A stretch of DNA of 64,000 nucleotides from Peribacillus simplex (lineage in GTDB: Bacteria; Bacillota; Bacilli; Bacillales; DSM-1321), in contig NZ_CP126106.1 of the NCBI RefSeq assembly GCF_030123325.1, forward strand, positions 1,206,001 through 1,270,000, in the 5' to 3' direction. Below, piece by piece: positions 16,660 to 24,478 of the stretch; the stretch's first letter is position 1, and each line of letters opens with the position of its first letter. The notes below the pieces were generated by a model. That model made no database searches, had not been told where the DNA came from, and saw only the letters and a list, made by a program, of their open reading frames with translations. Position numbers and translations under genes: made by a program.

Positions 16660-17499
16660 TTATTTCACCGTCTTTACAGTAATTTTCTGACCTGTAGAAG
16701 TAAAAATAATGTTACCTGATTTATCTGTGCGATAAGTTTTGGCTTTCACTGAATTCAACCGTTTTACAACAGTGGAGGTAGGGTGCCCATAGCCATTTTT
16801 CCCTACACTGATTACAGCATATTTCGGTTTTGTTTTGTTAATGAAAGCTGAACTTGTCGATGTTTTTGCACCATGATGGCCGACTTTAAGTACATCCACA
16901 CTTGGTACCAGTTTTTTAGCCAGCATATCTTTCTCTGCTTTTTCTTCGGCATCACCTGTAAACAAGAATGTTTTTTTGCCGTGTTTAAGTAAAAGGACAG
17001 CACTCCAATTATTTAAGTCAGACTTGGCATAGTCTTTAACAGGTGCAATGAATTTAAGGGAATTATCCTTTGCTTTAGTGTTGATTTCCACGCCAGTCTT
17101 CGCTTTTTTTATTGTAAGCTGCTTCTTCTTAACAGCCGTTAAAAAGTCTTTGTATGCCTGGGTGGTATGAGAAACTTTAGGGGCATACACAGATTTTACA
17201 TTAAGCGATTTAATCACATAAGCCAGACCGCCTACATGATCCGCATCTGGGTGAGTGGATACTAATGCATTAAGTGTTTTTATCTTTTGTTTTTTAAGGT
17301 AGGCTACCACTTCGTCGCCCTTTCCTTTACCGCCGCCATCGATTAAAACGTTTTCATTATCGGTTTGTATAAGGATTGAATCTCCTTGTCCAACGTTGAT
17401 GAAATGTACCTTCATATTTGAGGCTGCCTCAGTTGTTTTAAGTCCAGTGAATAAAGACAAAACAAGAACGGCAACCAGTAGAATATTTATTTTCTTCAT
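16660..17499 (-). CDS. Secreted ComEC/Rec2-like metallo-beta-lactamase protein
   Basis: A 279-residue protein with an N-terminal signal peptide (basic start, hydrophobic 6-20, probable cleavage after TEA at 22-24). The rest resembles the C-terminal metallo-beta-lactamase domain of the competence channel ComEC: VHFINVGQGDS at 31-41, LIDGGGKGKG, the metal motif STHPDADHVGG at 81-91, FTGDAE and VGHHG. It has none of ComEC's membrane domain, so it should work outside the membrane. The ATG follows GGAGGGG. It forms an operon with the DUF3006 gene and converges on comK. A nuclease activity is an inference from the ComEC relation. Confidence 0.85.
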   Translation of the reverse strand: MKKINILLVAVLVLSLFTGLKTTEAASNMKVHFINVGQGDSILIQTDNENVLIDGGGKGKGDEVVAYLKKQKIKTLNALVSTHPDADHVGGLAYVIKSLNVKSVYAPKVSHTTQAYKDFLTAVKKKQLTIKKAKTGVEINTKAKDNSLKFIAPVKDYAKSDLNNWSAVLLLKHGKKTFLFTGDAEEKAEKDMLAKKLVPSVDVLKVGHHGAKTSTSSAFINKTKPKYAVISVGKNGYGHPTSTVVKRLNSVKAKTYRTDKSGNIIFTSTGQKITVKTVK

Positions 17500-17811
17500 T
17501 TTTCCCCTCCAATTAATAATTTACCATGTTTAACCGGAAAAACGGGGATTTGGACATGGTTTTTATTTGTGGTAAAAAAGGAAAAAACGTCTAAATCTAT
17601 GGTTAGGTAAAATAATCCTAGGTATTTATATCTAAGTGATAAAGCGGTTAATTTACAGGTGAAAACCAATAGAAAATCTATTTCTCTCAGAATTTTTTAT
17701 AAGAAGAATGTTGAAAGTGATATGGAAAGTTAGGCTTACCAACAAAATATCTTATTACAGAGAATGTTGATGAGTTTGTCTACTGTTTTTTTAGGTTTGT
17801 CCAATTTAAAC

Positions 17812-17930
17812 GTTGATTTCCCCTCCAGGCACCCGCTTTCCGCGGGCGGTCCGGGAGCCACCTCGGCGCGTTTGCGGTCTCCCTCGGACACGCATTTCCC
17901 TCAGGAGTCTCGACCTTCCGTTCAATCAAC
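17812..17930. repeat. GC-rich dispersed intergenic repeat of Bacillaceae type
   Basis: A 119-base block, much richer in G+C than its surroundings, is bounded by a seven-base inverted repeat, GTTGATT at 17812-17818 and AATCAAC at 17924-17930. Internal landmarks include CACCCGCTTTCCGCGGGCGG (a CCCGC/GCGGG hairpin), GGTCCGGGAGCC, TCCCTCGGACACGC and CAGGAGTCTCGACC. I recognise this from many Bacillaceae intergenic regions, where it recurs. No transposase is present. A spurious 68-codon frame crosses it on the minus strand. Only one copy was seen in the window. Confidence 0.72.
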
Positions 17931-17966
17931 TTTGTTTTAAAATTTAGATAGAAACGGCTACAAATT

Positions 17967-18000
17967 AAACCATGCAAACAAAACATTGCATGGTTTTTAT
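17967..18000 (+). terminator. Orphan terminator downstream of the GC-rich repeat
   Basis: AAACCATGCAA / TTGCATGGTTT, an eleven-pair perfect stem with an eight-base loop and T5 tail, has no protein gene upstream on the plus strand. It could end a small RNA that spans the repeat. Confidence 0.7.
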
Positions 18001-18308
18001 AAGAAATAAGGGATTGGGAAAATTAAACAATGGGGGTATAAGAATGTTGATGATCATTTCTTAATACATAATATAATAGACACCCACGATGCAACAACAA
18101 ATTTGTTCAATTTTTCACAAACTATTCGCGGAAGGCTCTTATTTTTTTCTGAATGTTCCTTTTTACTTTATACGTTTTATATCAAGAGATCGTTACTAGT
18201 AGATATAGGTAATGGATATGCAATTAACAATCTTTTGGAAAAAAACTTTTACGGACTCTAAAATGATAGTGTTGGCGAATGGTTATAATAGGCGTATAGG
18301 TGATTAAA

Positions 18309-18681
18309 ATGACTAATTATGAACAGACGAGCCCGCCCGGCCTATTATTCTTTAAGGGCTGTGTCCTTAGAAATCGTTCAGTGCAAATCATGAGTGATGT
18401 GTTACATTCTACGGCGGATAATGATATTGATTACTTTTTCATTGATTTGTCGAAGCTGTTCGTCCAAAATAATTGTTTTCCTAACTTTCTATTTAATAAG
18501 GTGAGTGCTCTTGGTTTGATGGGGGGAATGATCACAACGGGTGTCACTCCAACCTTTGCCAAGGAATATGTAAAAATTTTTGATTTGAAGAATCTCAAAA
18601 ATAAAATGTTTTAAGGATATTCAAAATGCACTTGATTACATAGGTTATGACTTGATCGAAAGTGATATTTCATGGTGCTAG
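18309..18681 (+). pseudogene. Frameshifted STAS-domain protein (RsbR-like C-terminal domain)
   Basis: An initial frame of about 100 codons begins at an ATG after AGGTGAT and reads like a STAS domain: DYFFIDLSKLF, then LFNKVSALGLMGGMITTGVTP and FAKEYVKIFDLKNLKNKMF. It stops at 18612-18614, but dropping one T from the TTTT at 18609-18612 restores the expected end, FKDIQNALDYIGYDLIE, up to a stop at 18679-18681. STAS domains of this kind sit at the C-terminus of RsbR-type stressosome proteins. The aspartate-to-glycine loop lacks the usual serine/threonine (QNNCFPN replaces VVDT-like sequence). The frameshift is seen; decay rather than sequencing error is inferred. Confidence 0.65.
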
Positions 18682-18919
18682 ATCCATATTTGAGATAGCC
18701 ACTTATATTATGGATTATGGAATATTCATACAGGTGAATGGAGGTAAGTAAGTCCTATCGATCTTGATCATCAAAAATTGACCTCCCGTAACTTTAGGAA
18801 GCAGGAAAGGTGGGATGCGTTGTTAATGGTCATGCATACTTACAACGAAGGCATCTGTATCCTTCCCGAAAGGCTCCAAACACCCATATTTCACAAACAT
18901 ATATGGAGGATGCCTGTCT

Positions 18920-19291
18920 CTAATTCCTTGAATAGTGGTTTTTTTCGAAAAAGTAATAACATAACAAGTCTTCGGTTTTGTTGCGAAGGCGGGGATTGAA
19001 ATAATTATGATGTTCCTCGTATCCTTTATATAAAAAACAATACATCGTGAAGGATTCATCGCGTTTGATTTCACTAACCTTAATATTCTCCTTGCGCAAA
19101 TATCGCCTTACCTCGGCAAGTTCGTCTTGAACCACTTTTAAAATATGTTCGACTAGCTCCGAATAGGGCCTTTTTAATTTGAACGGACTAATTTCGATGA
19201 CCTTGAGATCCCGGTTTAAGACTGTAATAACCATAGGGAGGTAGATGGCTTTTTCAATCATATTTCGGTCATCTTCTGGAATGCGGGTCAT
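18920..19291 (-). CDS. yhjD: YhjD family protein of unknown function
   Basis: A 123-residue soluble protein matching my memory of B. subtilis YhjD over most of its length: MTRIPEDDRNMIEKAIYLPM at the start, PFKLKRPY, and near the end DESFTMYCFLYKGYEEHH with NYFNPRLRNK. No known domain or catalytic motif is visible. The ATG follows AAGGAGCGG. It lies upstream of yhjE on the opposite strand, the same neighbours as in B. subtilis. The roughly 240 bases downstream of its stop, towards the STAS remnant, hold nothing recognisable. Confidence 0.8.
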   Translation of the reverse strand: MTRIPEDDRNMIEKAIYLPMVITVLNRDLKVIEISPFKLKRPYSELVEHILKVVQDELAEVRRYLRKENIKVSEIKRDESFTMYCFLYKGYEEHHNYFNPRLRNKTEDLLCYYFFEKNHYSRN

Positions 19292-19579
19292 CTTGACCGC
19301 TCCTTTCTAATAGCACGGTTTTTAATATTAGTATGCATACCACGTAAAAATAGAACGTTTGTTCCGTTTTTTATCCTAATGTATTTTCAGTGTATATGCA
19401 AGCGGTTTTGATAAATCCAGAAATATTCGTTAACAAGATTATGTTTTCCGGAGTTAGGGAAAGTATGAAGGTATATGGATAATAATTCTTGCAATTTCAG
19501 GGGAAAGTGATATATCTAAAATAAACAGTTTTTAATAAGTTTATGCTGCTCTGATAGCAGCATGTCGAGGGAGATAATT

Positions 19580-20194
19580 ATGGATTTGGATACTATACGT
19601 GAGTGGTTTACACTTGATCATATATCTGCACTTATTCAGCAATATCGCTCATTCGGTCCAATTCCTGGGATCTTACTGCCGATGCTGGAAGCTTTTTTGC
19701 CCTTTTTGCCTTTAGTGGTGTTCGTGCTTGCCAACGCAACGGCTTTTGGTCTCTGGTGGGGCTTTTTATTTTCTTGGATTGGTGCGGTAGCGGGTTCTTT
19801 TTTGATCTTTTGGATTATTAGAAGATATGGTCAAATGAGGTTTTTCCGATTTTTGCAAAAGCATAAACAGGTGCAGAGGTTGATGGTTTGGGTGGAAAGC
19901 CATGGATTCGGTCCTTTGTTCATATTGCTCTGCTTCCCTTTTACACCTTCGGCCATCGTTAATATCGTGGCAGGACTTTCAAAAGTCAGTCCCTTGCAAT
20001 ATGGACTTGCAGTGGTGGGGGGGAAAGCGGTGATGATCTTTACGATTAGCTTCGTAGGTTACGATTTAGTATCCTTAATTCATAAACCTGTGCGTACGAT
20101 CATTATCGGGATCGTCATCTTTATCCTATGGTATGTGGGGAAAAGACTTGAAGTCCGGTTAAATAAAAGCATGAAGAGGGAAGAAGGAAAATAA
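19580..20194 (+). CDS. yhjE: VTT/DedA-type membrane protein YhjE
   Basis: A 204-residue membrane protein of the TVP38/TMEM64 (VTT domain) family. It has about five hydrophobic segments and the family blocks LPMLEAFLPFLPLVVF, IGAVAGSFLIFWIIRRYG and FTPSAIVNIVAGLSKV. Relatives move or flip lipids, but this member's job is not established. The ATG at 19580 follows AGGGAG; one six codons upstream is less well placed. It sits 33 bases before the signal peptidase gene, probably in one transcript, as yhjE-sipV in B. subtilis. Confidence 0.87.
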   Translation: MDLDTIREWFTLDHISALIQQYRSFGPIPGILLPMLEAFLPFLPLVVFVLANATAFGLWWGFLFSWIGAVAGSFLIFWIIRRYGQMRFFRFLQKHKQVQRLMVWVESHGFGPLFILLCFPFTPSAIVNIVAGLSKVSPLQYGLAVVGGKAVMIFTISFVGYDLVSLIHKPVRTIIIGIVIFILWYVGKRLEVRLNKSMKREEGK

Positions 20195-20227
20195 ATTAGT
20201 ATATAAATGCAGTAGGGGTTGAACTAG

Positions 20228-20791
20228 ATGGAAAAAACAAACAAGAATTCTTTATCCGATTGGATAAAACCAGCGATGATAGCTTTTGTTATTTACATCT
20301 TAATCCGTACATTTTTCTTTTCAAGCTATGATGTTGAAGGGAAGTCGATGCAGCCGACCCTAGAAGATGGAAATAAACTTGTCGTGAATAAAATCAATTA
20401 CCAGATTCATGATATTAACCGTTTTGACATTATTGTTTTTCATGCAAATTCACAAGAAGATTATGTTAAGCGAGTTATAGGAGTTGCAGGTGACCAAATT
20501 CGATATAAAGATGATTGGCTTTACGTAAATGGTGAGAAAGTGGATGAGCCCTATCTTGAGAAATTCAAGGAAGGTTTCCCAGGACAGGACTTTACAGGTG
20601 ATTTTACATTAAAAGAATTGACGGATGTGACCAAAGTTCCGGAGGGCAAGCTTTTTGTCATGGGTGATAATCGTCTTGAAAGTGCCGACAGCCGTCACTT
20701 TGGTTATATACCGGTTGAAAATGTTGTCGGTAAAGTGGATGTTCGATATTGGCCGGTCAAAGAATTCAATTATAAATTTACAGGTGAATGA
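20228..20791 (+). CDS. sipV: Type I signal peptidase (SipV-like)
   Basis: A 187-residue membrane-anchored serine peptidase that removes signal peptides. One N-terminal transmembrane segment (about 14-32) precedes the catalytic domain. The serine nucleophile is S40 in GKSMQPTL and the general-base lysine is K81 in YVKRVIG; the downstream boxes GDNRLESADSR and a late YWP motif are also intact. It is placed between yhjE and addB as sipV is in B. subtilis; B. subtilis has several paralogues, so the name follows position. A terminator ends the unit. Confidence 0.9.
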   Translation: MEKTNKNSLSDWIKPAMIAFVIYILIRTFFFSSYDVEGKSMQPTLEDGNKLVVNKINYQIHDINRFDIIVFHANSQEDYVKRVIGVAGDQIRYKDDWLYVNGEKVDEPYLEKFKEGFPGQDFTGDFTLKELTDVTKVPEGKLFVMGDNRLESADSRHFGYIPVENVVGKVDVRYWPVKEFNYKFTGE

Positions 20792-20797
20792 TCGTGG

Positions 20798-20827
20798 AAG
20801 CCCAAAATTATGTGGGCTTTTTCTTTT
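20798..20827 (+). terminator. Terminator after sipV
   Basis: AAGCCCA / TGGGCTT stem followed by a T-rich tract, directly after the stop codon. Confidence 0.85.
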
Positions 20828-20980
20828 GAGGAAAAACGCGAACGTACGATTGGTGTTTTTTAAAGGGAAACGGTAAAATAATAGAAAGTAAATCTAATTG
20901 GAAACAGAAACCTAGTCATGGTGACTAAAGTATTTCTGGTATGATGGATCTAGATATTATGTTGTAAGGGGGAAAAAGAG

Positions 20981-23900
20981 ATGTCACTCCGTTTTTTACT
21001 GGGAAGATCGGGTGCAGGGAAAACTTCGGATATATTGGACGAAATTCGCTCCAAATTGGCAGAAGATCCCGAAGGAAATCCAATTATCTACCTCGTTCCT
21101 GATCAGATGACGTTTCTATCTGAATATAAATTAATTAAAACACCAGGCCTTGCCGGAATGATCCGGACACAGGTTTTTAGTTTTAGCAGGCTTGCTTGGC
21201 GCGTCCTTCAGGAGACCGGGGGGATGAGCCGGCTGCATTTGGACAGCGTTGGCGTTAATATGTTGATACGGAAGATCATGGATGATAAAAAGGAAGAGTT
21301 AAAGATGTTTCGTCGTTCTGCCGATAAGCAGGGGTTCATTGCACAGATGGAGCTAATGCTGGCTGAGTTCAAGCAGTATTGCATCCAACCTGATGACATT
21401 CAAAACTATTTGGCCGAAACCTCACAGGCCGGCAGCGGCATTCAGGATAAACTGCATGATCTTGAATTGGTCTATCAGGCTTTTGAGGATGAAATGGTTA
21501 ACAAATATTTAGATTCCGAAGACTACTTCACTTTACTGATCGAGAAAATGGCGGATTCTTCCTATATAAGGGATGCGGATATATATATCGATGGTTTTTA
21601 TAGTTTGACTCCGCAGGAATTATTGATTGTGGAAGAAATGATCAAGCTGTGCAGGAGCGTAACGATCTCGCTGACGTTAGATCAGCCCTACAGGCAATAT
21701 GCTCCGGATGATTTGCAGTTGTTCAGGCAAACGGGAAATTTATATCATCACCTTTATCAGGCTGGATTGAGGAATGGCGTACCGATTTCAGAAGATCGAA
21801 TCTTAAAAGGAACGGAAAGGTTTGGAAAGAGCCCGGGGCTGAATCACCTGGAAACTTATTTTGCCATTCGCCCTGCCAAAGCGTTAGAGCAGTCGCCTGA
21901 TGTGACGATCGCCCAGGCAGTTAACCGCAGAGCCGAGATTGAAGGAGTTGCCCGGGACATCTTGTCGCTGGTCAGACAGAAACAGCACCGTTTCAGCGAT
22001 ATTGCGATTTTAGTCCGGAATGGAGAAGCGTACGCAGATATTTTACAAACCGTTTTTCGGGATTATCAAATCCCCTTGTTCGTCGATTCCAAACGGACGA
22101 TGCTGAATCATCCTCTGATTGAACTGATCCGTTCCACTTTGGAGATCATCAATGGTTATTGGCGTTATGAGCCGGTATTTCGTGCGATCAAGACGGAGCT
22201 TCTATTTCCGCTGCAAAAAAACCATGATAGAATGCGCGAACAGGTAGATAAGCTGGAAAACTATGTGCTGGCCCGTGGCATTAAAGGAAGCAGGTGGACG
22301 TCCAAAGATCGTTGGACCTACCGGCGCTTCCGCGGACTGGAACTCGAGGACCGGAATCAAACGGATAAGGAAATGCAGCTTGAGCAAGAGTTGAATGAGC
22401 TGAAGCAATTATTTACCGAGCCCATCTTGAAGCTTTCAAAACGTGTTAAAAAGGCTGTTAATGGCAGGGAATTGTGTGAAGCCCTTTATCTATATCTTGA
22501 AGAATTGCATGTACCGGAAAAATTGGAAAAGCTGAAACAAGAGGCAGAAGAAGCAGGTGATCTGGTATCGGCAAGAGAGCATGAGCAAACATGGAATGCA
22601 GTTGTCGACCTATTGGACCAATTCGTCGAACTGCTGAGCGGGGAAGAGCTTTCCATGAAACAGTTTGCAGTTATCATTGAAGCTGGTCTGGAGTCTCTTG
22701 AATTTTCTTTGGTACCGCCGGCAATTGACCAAGTATTGGTCGCCAATCTAGATTTATCCCGCCTGGATGATGTGAAGACAGCTTTTGTTATCGGCCTGAA
22801 CGAAGGGGTCCTGCCAGGAAAAGCTGTATCTGACGGGATATTTTCAGATAGTGATCGTGAGGTGCTGCTGGCTGGTGGACTTGATGTTGCCCCAAGTTCA
22901 AAAGTGCGACTCCTAGATGAAGAATTTACAGCGTACAAAGCATTTACTACGCCTGCCGAGGCCCTTTATTTATCATATCCTCTTGCCGATGAGGAAGGAA
23001 AGGCACTTTTACCCTCATCCTATTTGAAACGGGTAAGGGACGTATTGCCCAACGTGTCCGATGTGTATTATATGAACGATCCGTCCGATCTGCCTGCTGA
23101 AGAACAGGTGAAATATGCTGCAAATCATGATGTCGCCCTATCGTACCTGGCTGCCCAATTGCAGCTAAAAAAAAGGAACTATCCAATCCATTCACTATGG
23201 TGGGATGTATATAATGCCATTTTGGATGATGAAATGGCCGGTCCTTCAGCAACTAAGGTTTTATCGAGCCTTTTTTATCAAAATAGGACAAAGAAATTAT
23301 CTGAGGAAACAAGTAAGCAATTATACGGTGAGAGCATTCTTACGAGTGTATCCCGGATGGAAATGTTCAATAGCTGTCCGTTTTCCCATTATGCCGCTCA
23401 TGGCTTGAAATTGCGGGAACGGCAAATTTTCCGTTTGGATGCCCCGGATATAGGCGAGATGTTCCATGGAGCATTGAAAATGATTTCCGATTATTTAAAG
23501 GACCATGATATTCCTTGGTCTGCATTGACCCCGGAACAATGCTTGGAGCTGGCCAGAATGGCTGTCGAGAGACTTGCTCCTAAACTCCAAAATCAGATTT
23601 TGTTAAGTACGAACCGCCATCACTATTTACGCAGGAAATTGGAAAATGTGATTGGCCGGGCCTCGATCGTATTAAGTGAACATGCAAAGGTGAGCGGTTT
23701 TGCCCCAGTCGGATTAGAACTTGGATTCGGAAAAAATGGCGAGCTTCCTCCACTTTCTTTCACATTGAAAAACGGTACGAAGATGGAATTGATCGGGCGG
23801 ATCGACCGCGTGGATAAAGCGGAAGAAGATGAGGGTGTCTATTTGCGTGTGCTCGATTATAAGTCGAGTGAAAAGGAACTGAACATGAGTGAAGTGTATT

Positions 23901-24478
23901 ATGGACTCGCGCTGCAAATGTTGACATACCTAGATATCGTCGTCACCCATTCCAAGTCCCTTATAGGAAAAGAAGCGATTCCTGCCGGCGTTTTGTATTT
24001 TCATGTGCATAATCCCGTAGTCAAATCAAAGGGAATGCTCAGTTTGGATAAAATTGAGGAAGAAATTTATAAAAGTTTTAAAATGAATGGACTAGTACTG
24101 GATCATTCAAATGTCATTCAGATGATGGATACTTCGCTTGATATTGAAAATTCGGGTAAGTCGGATATCATTCCAGCTGGATTTAAAAAGGACGGATCAC
24201 TCCTTGCGGCTTCCAAAGTTGCCAGCAAGGAGGAGTTTTCGCTTCTGAATCATCATGTGCGCCGTATTTATCAGGAGGCTGGTGATCGAATGGTCGATGG
24301 TGATGTGGATATAACCCCATATAAATTAAAGGAAAAAACGCCGTGTACTTTCTGTTCCTTTAAATCTGTATGCCAATTCGACCAATCACTGGAGGAAAAC
24401 CAATTCAGGAATTTGGCACAGAAGAAACAAAATGACGTTCTTGAGCTATTAAGGGGGGAGGGAGAGAAAGATGAGTAA
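20981..24478 (+). CDS. addB: AddB helicase-nuclease subunit
   Basis: A 1165-residue subunit of the AddAB helicase-nuclease, which resects double-strand breaks for recombination (the Bacillus counterpart of RecBCD). A Walker A motif is at residues 8-15 (GRSGAGKT). The C-terminal nuclease domain contains GRIDRVD and LRVLDYKSS. Four cysteines, C799, C1122, C1125 and C1131, have the spacing of the AddB iron-sulphur cluster that clamps the nuclease domain. The ATG follows AAGGGGG. Its end overlaps addA by eight bases, implying translational coupling. Confidence 0.97.
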   Translation: MSLRFLLGRSGAGKTSDILDEIRSKLAEDPEGNPIIYLVPDQMTFLSEYKLIKTPGLAGMIRTQVFSFSRLAWRVLQETGGMSRLHLDSVGVNMLIRKIMDDKKEELKMFRRSADKQGFIAQMELMLAEFKQYCIQPDDIQNYLAETSQAGSGIQDKLHDLELVYQAFEDEMVNKYLDSEDYFTLLIEKMADSSYIRDADIYIDGFYSLTPQELLIVEEMIKLCRSVTISLTLDQPYRQYAPDDLQLFRQTGNLYHHLYQAGLRNGVPISEDRILKGTERFGKSPGLNHLETYFAIRPAKALEQSPDVTIAQAVNRRAEIEGVARDILSLVRQKQHRFSDIAILVRNGEAYADILQTVFRDYQIPLFVDSKRTMLNHPLIELIRSTLEIINGYWRYEPVFRAIKTELLFPLQKNHDRMREQVDKLENYVLARGIKGSRWTSKDRWTYRRFRGLELEDRNQTDKEMQLEQELNELKQLFTEPILKLSKRVKKAVNGRELCEALYLYLEELHVPEKLEKLKQEAEEAGDLVSAREHEQTWNAVVDLLDQFVELLSGEELSMKQFAVIIEAGLESLEFSLVPPAIDQVLVANLDLSRLDDVKTAFVIGLNEGVLPGKAVSDGIFSDSDREVLLAGGLDVAPSSKVRLLDEEFTAYKAFTTPAEALYLSYPLADEEGKALLPSSYLKRVRDVLPNVSDVYYMNDPSDLPAEEQVKYAANHDVALSYLAAQLQLKKRNYPIHSLWWDVYNAILDDEMAGPSATKVLSSLFYQNRTKKLSEETSKQLYGESILTSVSRMEMFNSCPFSHYAAHGLKLRERQIFRLDAPDIGEMFHGALKMISDYLKDHDIPWSALTPEQCLELARMAVERLAPKLQNQILLSTNRHHYLRRKLENVIGRASIVLSEHAKVSGFAPVGLELGFGKNGELPPLSFTLKNGTKMELIGRIDRVDKAEEDEGVYLRVLDYKSSEKELNMSEVYYGLALQMLTYLDIVVTHSKSLIGKEAIPAGVLYFHVHNPVVKSKGMLSLDKIEEEIYKSFKMNGLVLDHSNVIQMMDTSLDIENSGKSDIIPAGFKKDGSLLAASKVASKEEFSLLNHHVRRIYQEAGDRMVDGDVDITPYKLKEKTPCTFCSFKSVCQFDQSLEENQFRNLAQKKQNDVLELLRGEGEKDE

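Larger units (their letters stand above)
17500..18308. other. Gene-poor 800-base intergenic stretch
   Basis: No credible protein gene lies between the signal peptide of the ComEC-like protein and the STAS remnant. The stretch is AT-rich except for the GC-rich repeat at 17812-17930, and it contains one strong terminator at 17967-18000 that has no gene in front of it. No tRNA or riboswitch was recognised. Confidence 0.6.

Noticed and set aside
17780..17986. A 68-codon frame on the minus strand
   Set aside because: It runs through the GC-rich repeat, has no ribosome site, and is the type of false gene this repeat creates in many genomes.
18682..18919. Frames between the STAS remnant and yhjD
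   Set aside because: The frames are short, lack ribosome sites, and overlap the 3' end of yhjD on the other strand.
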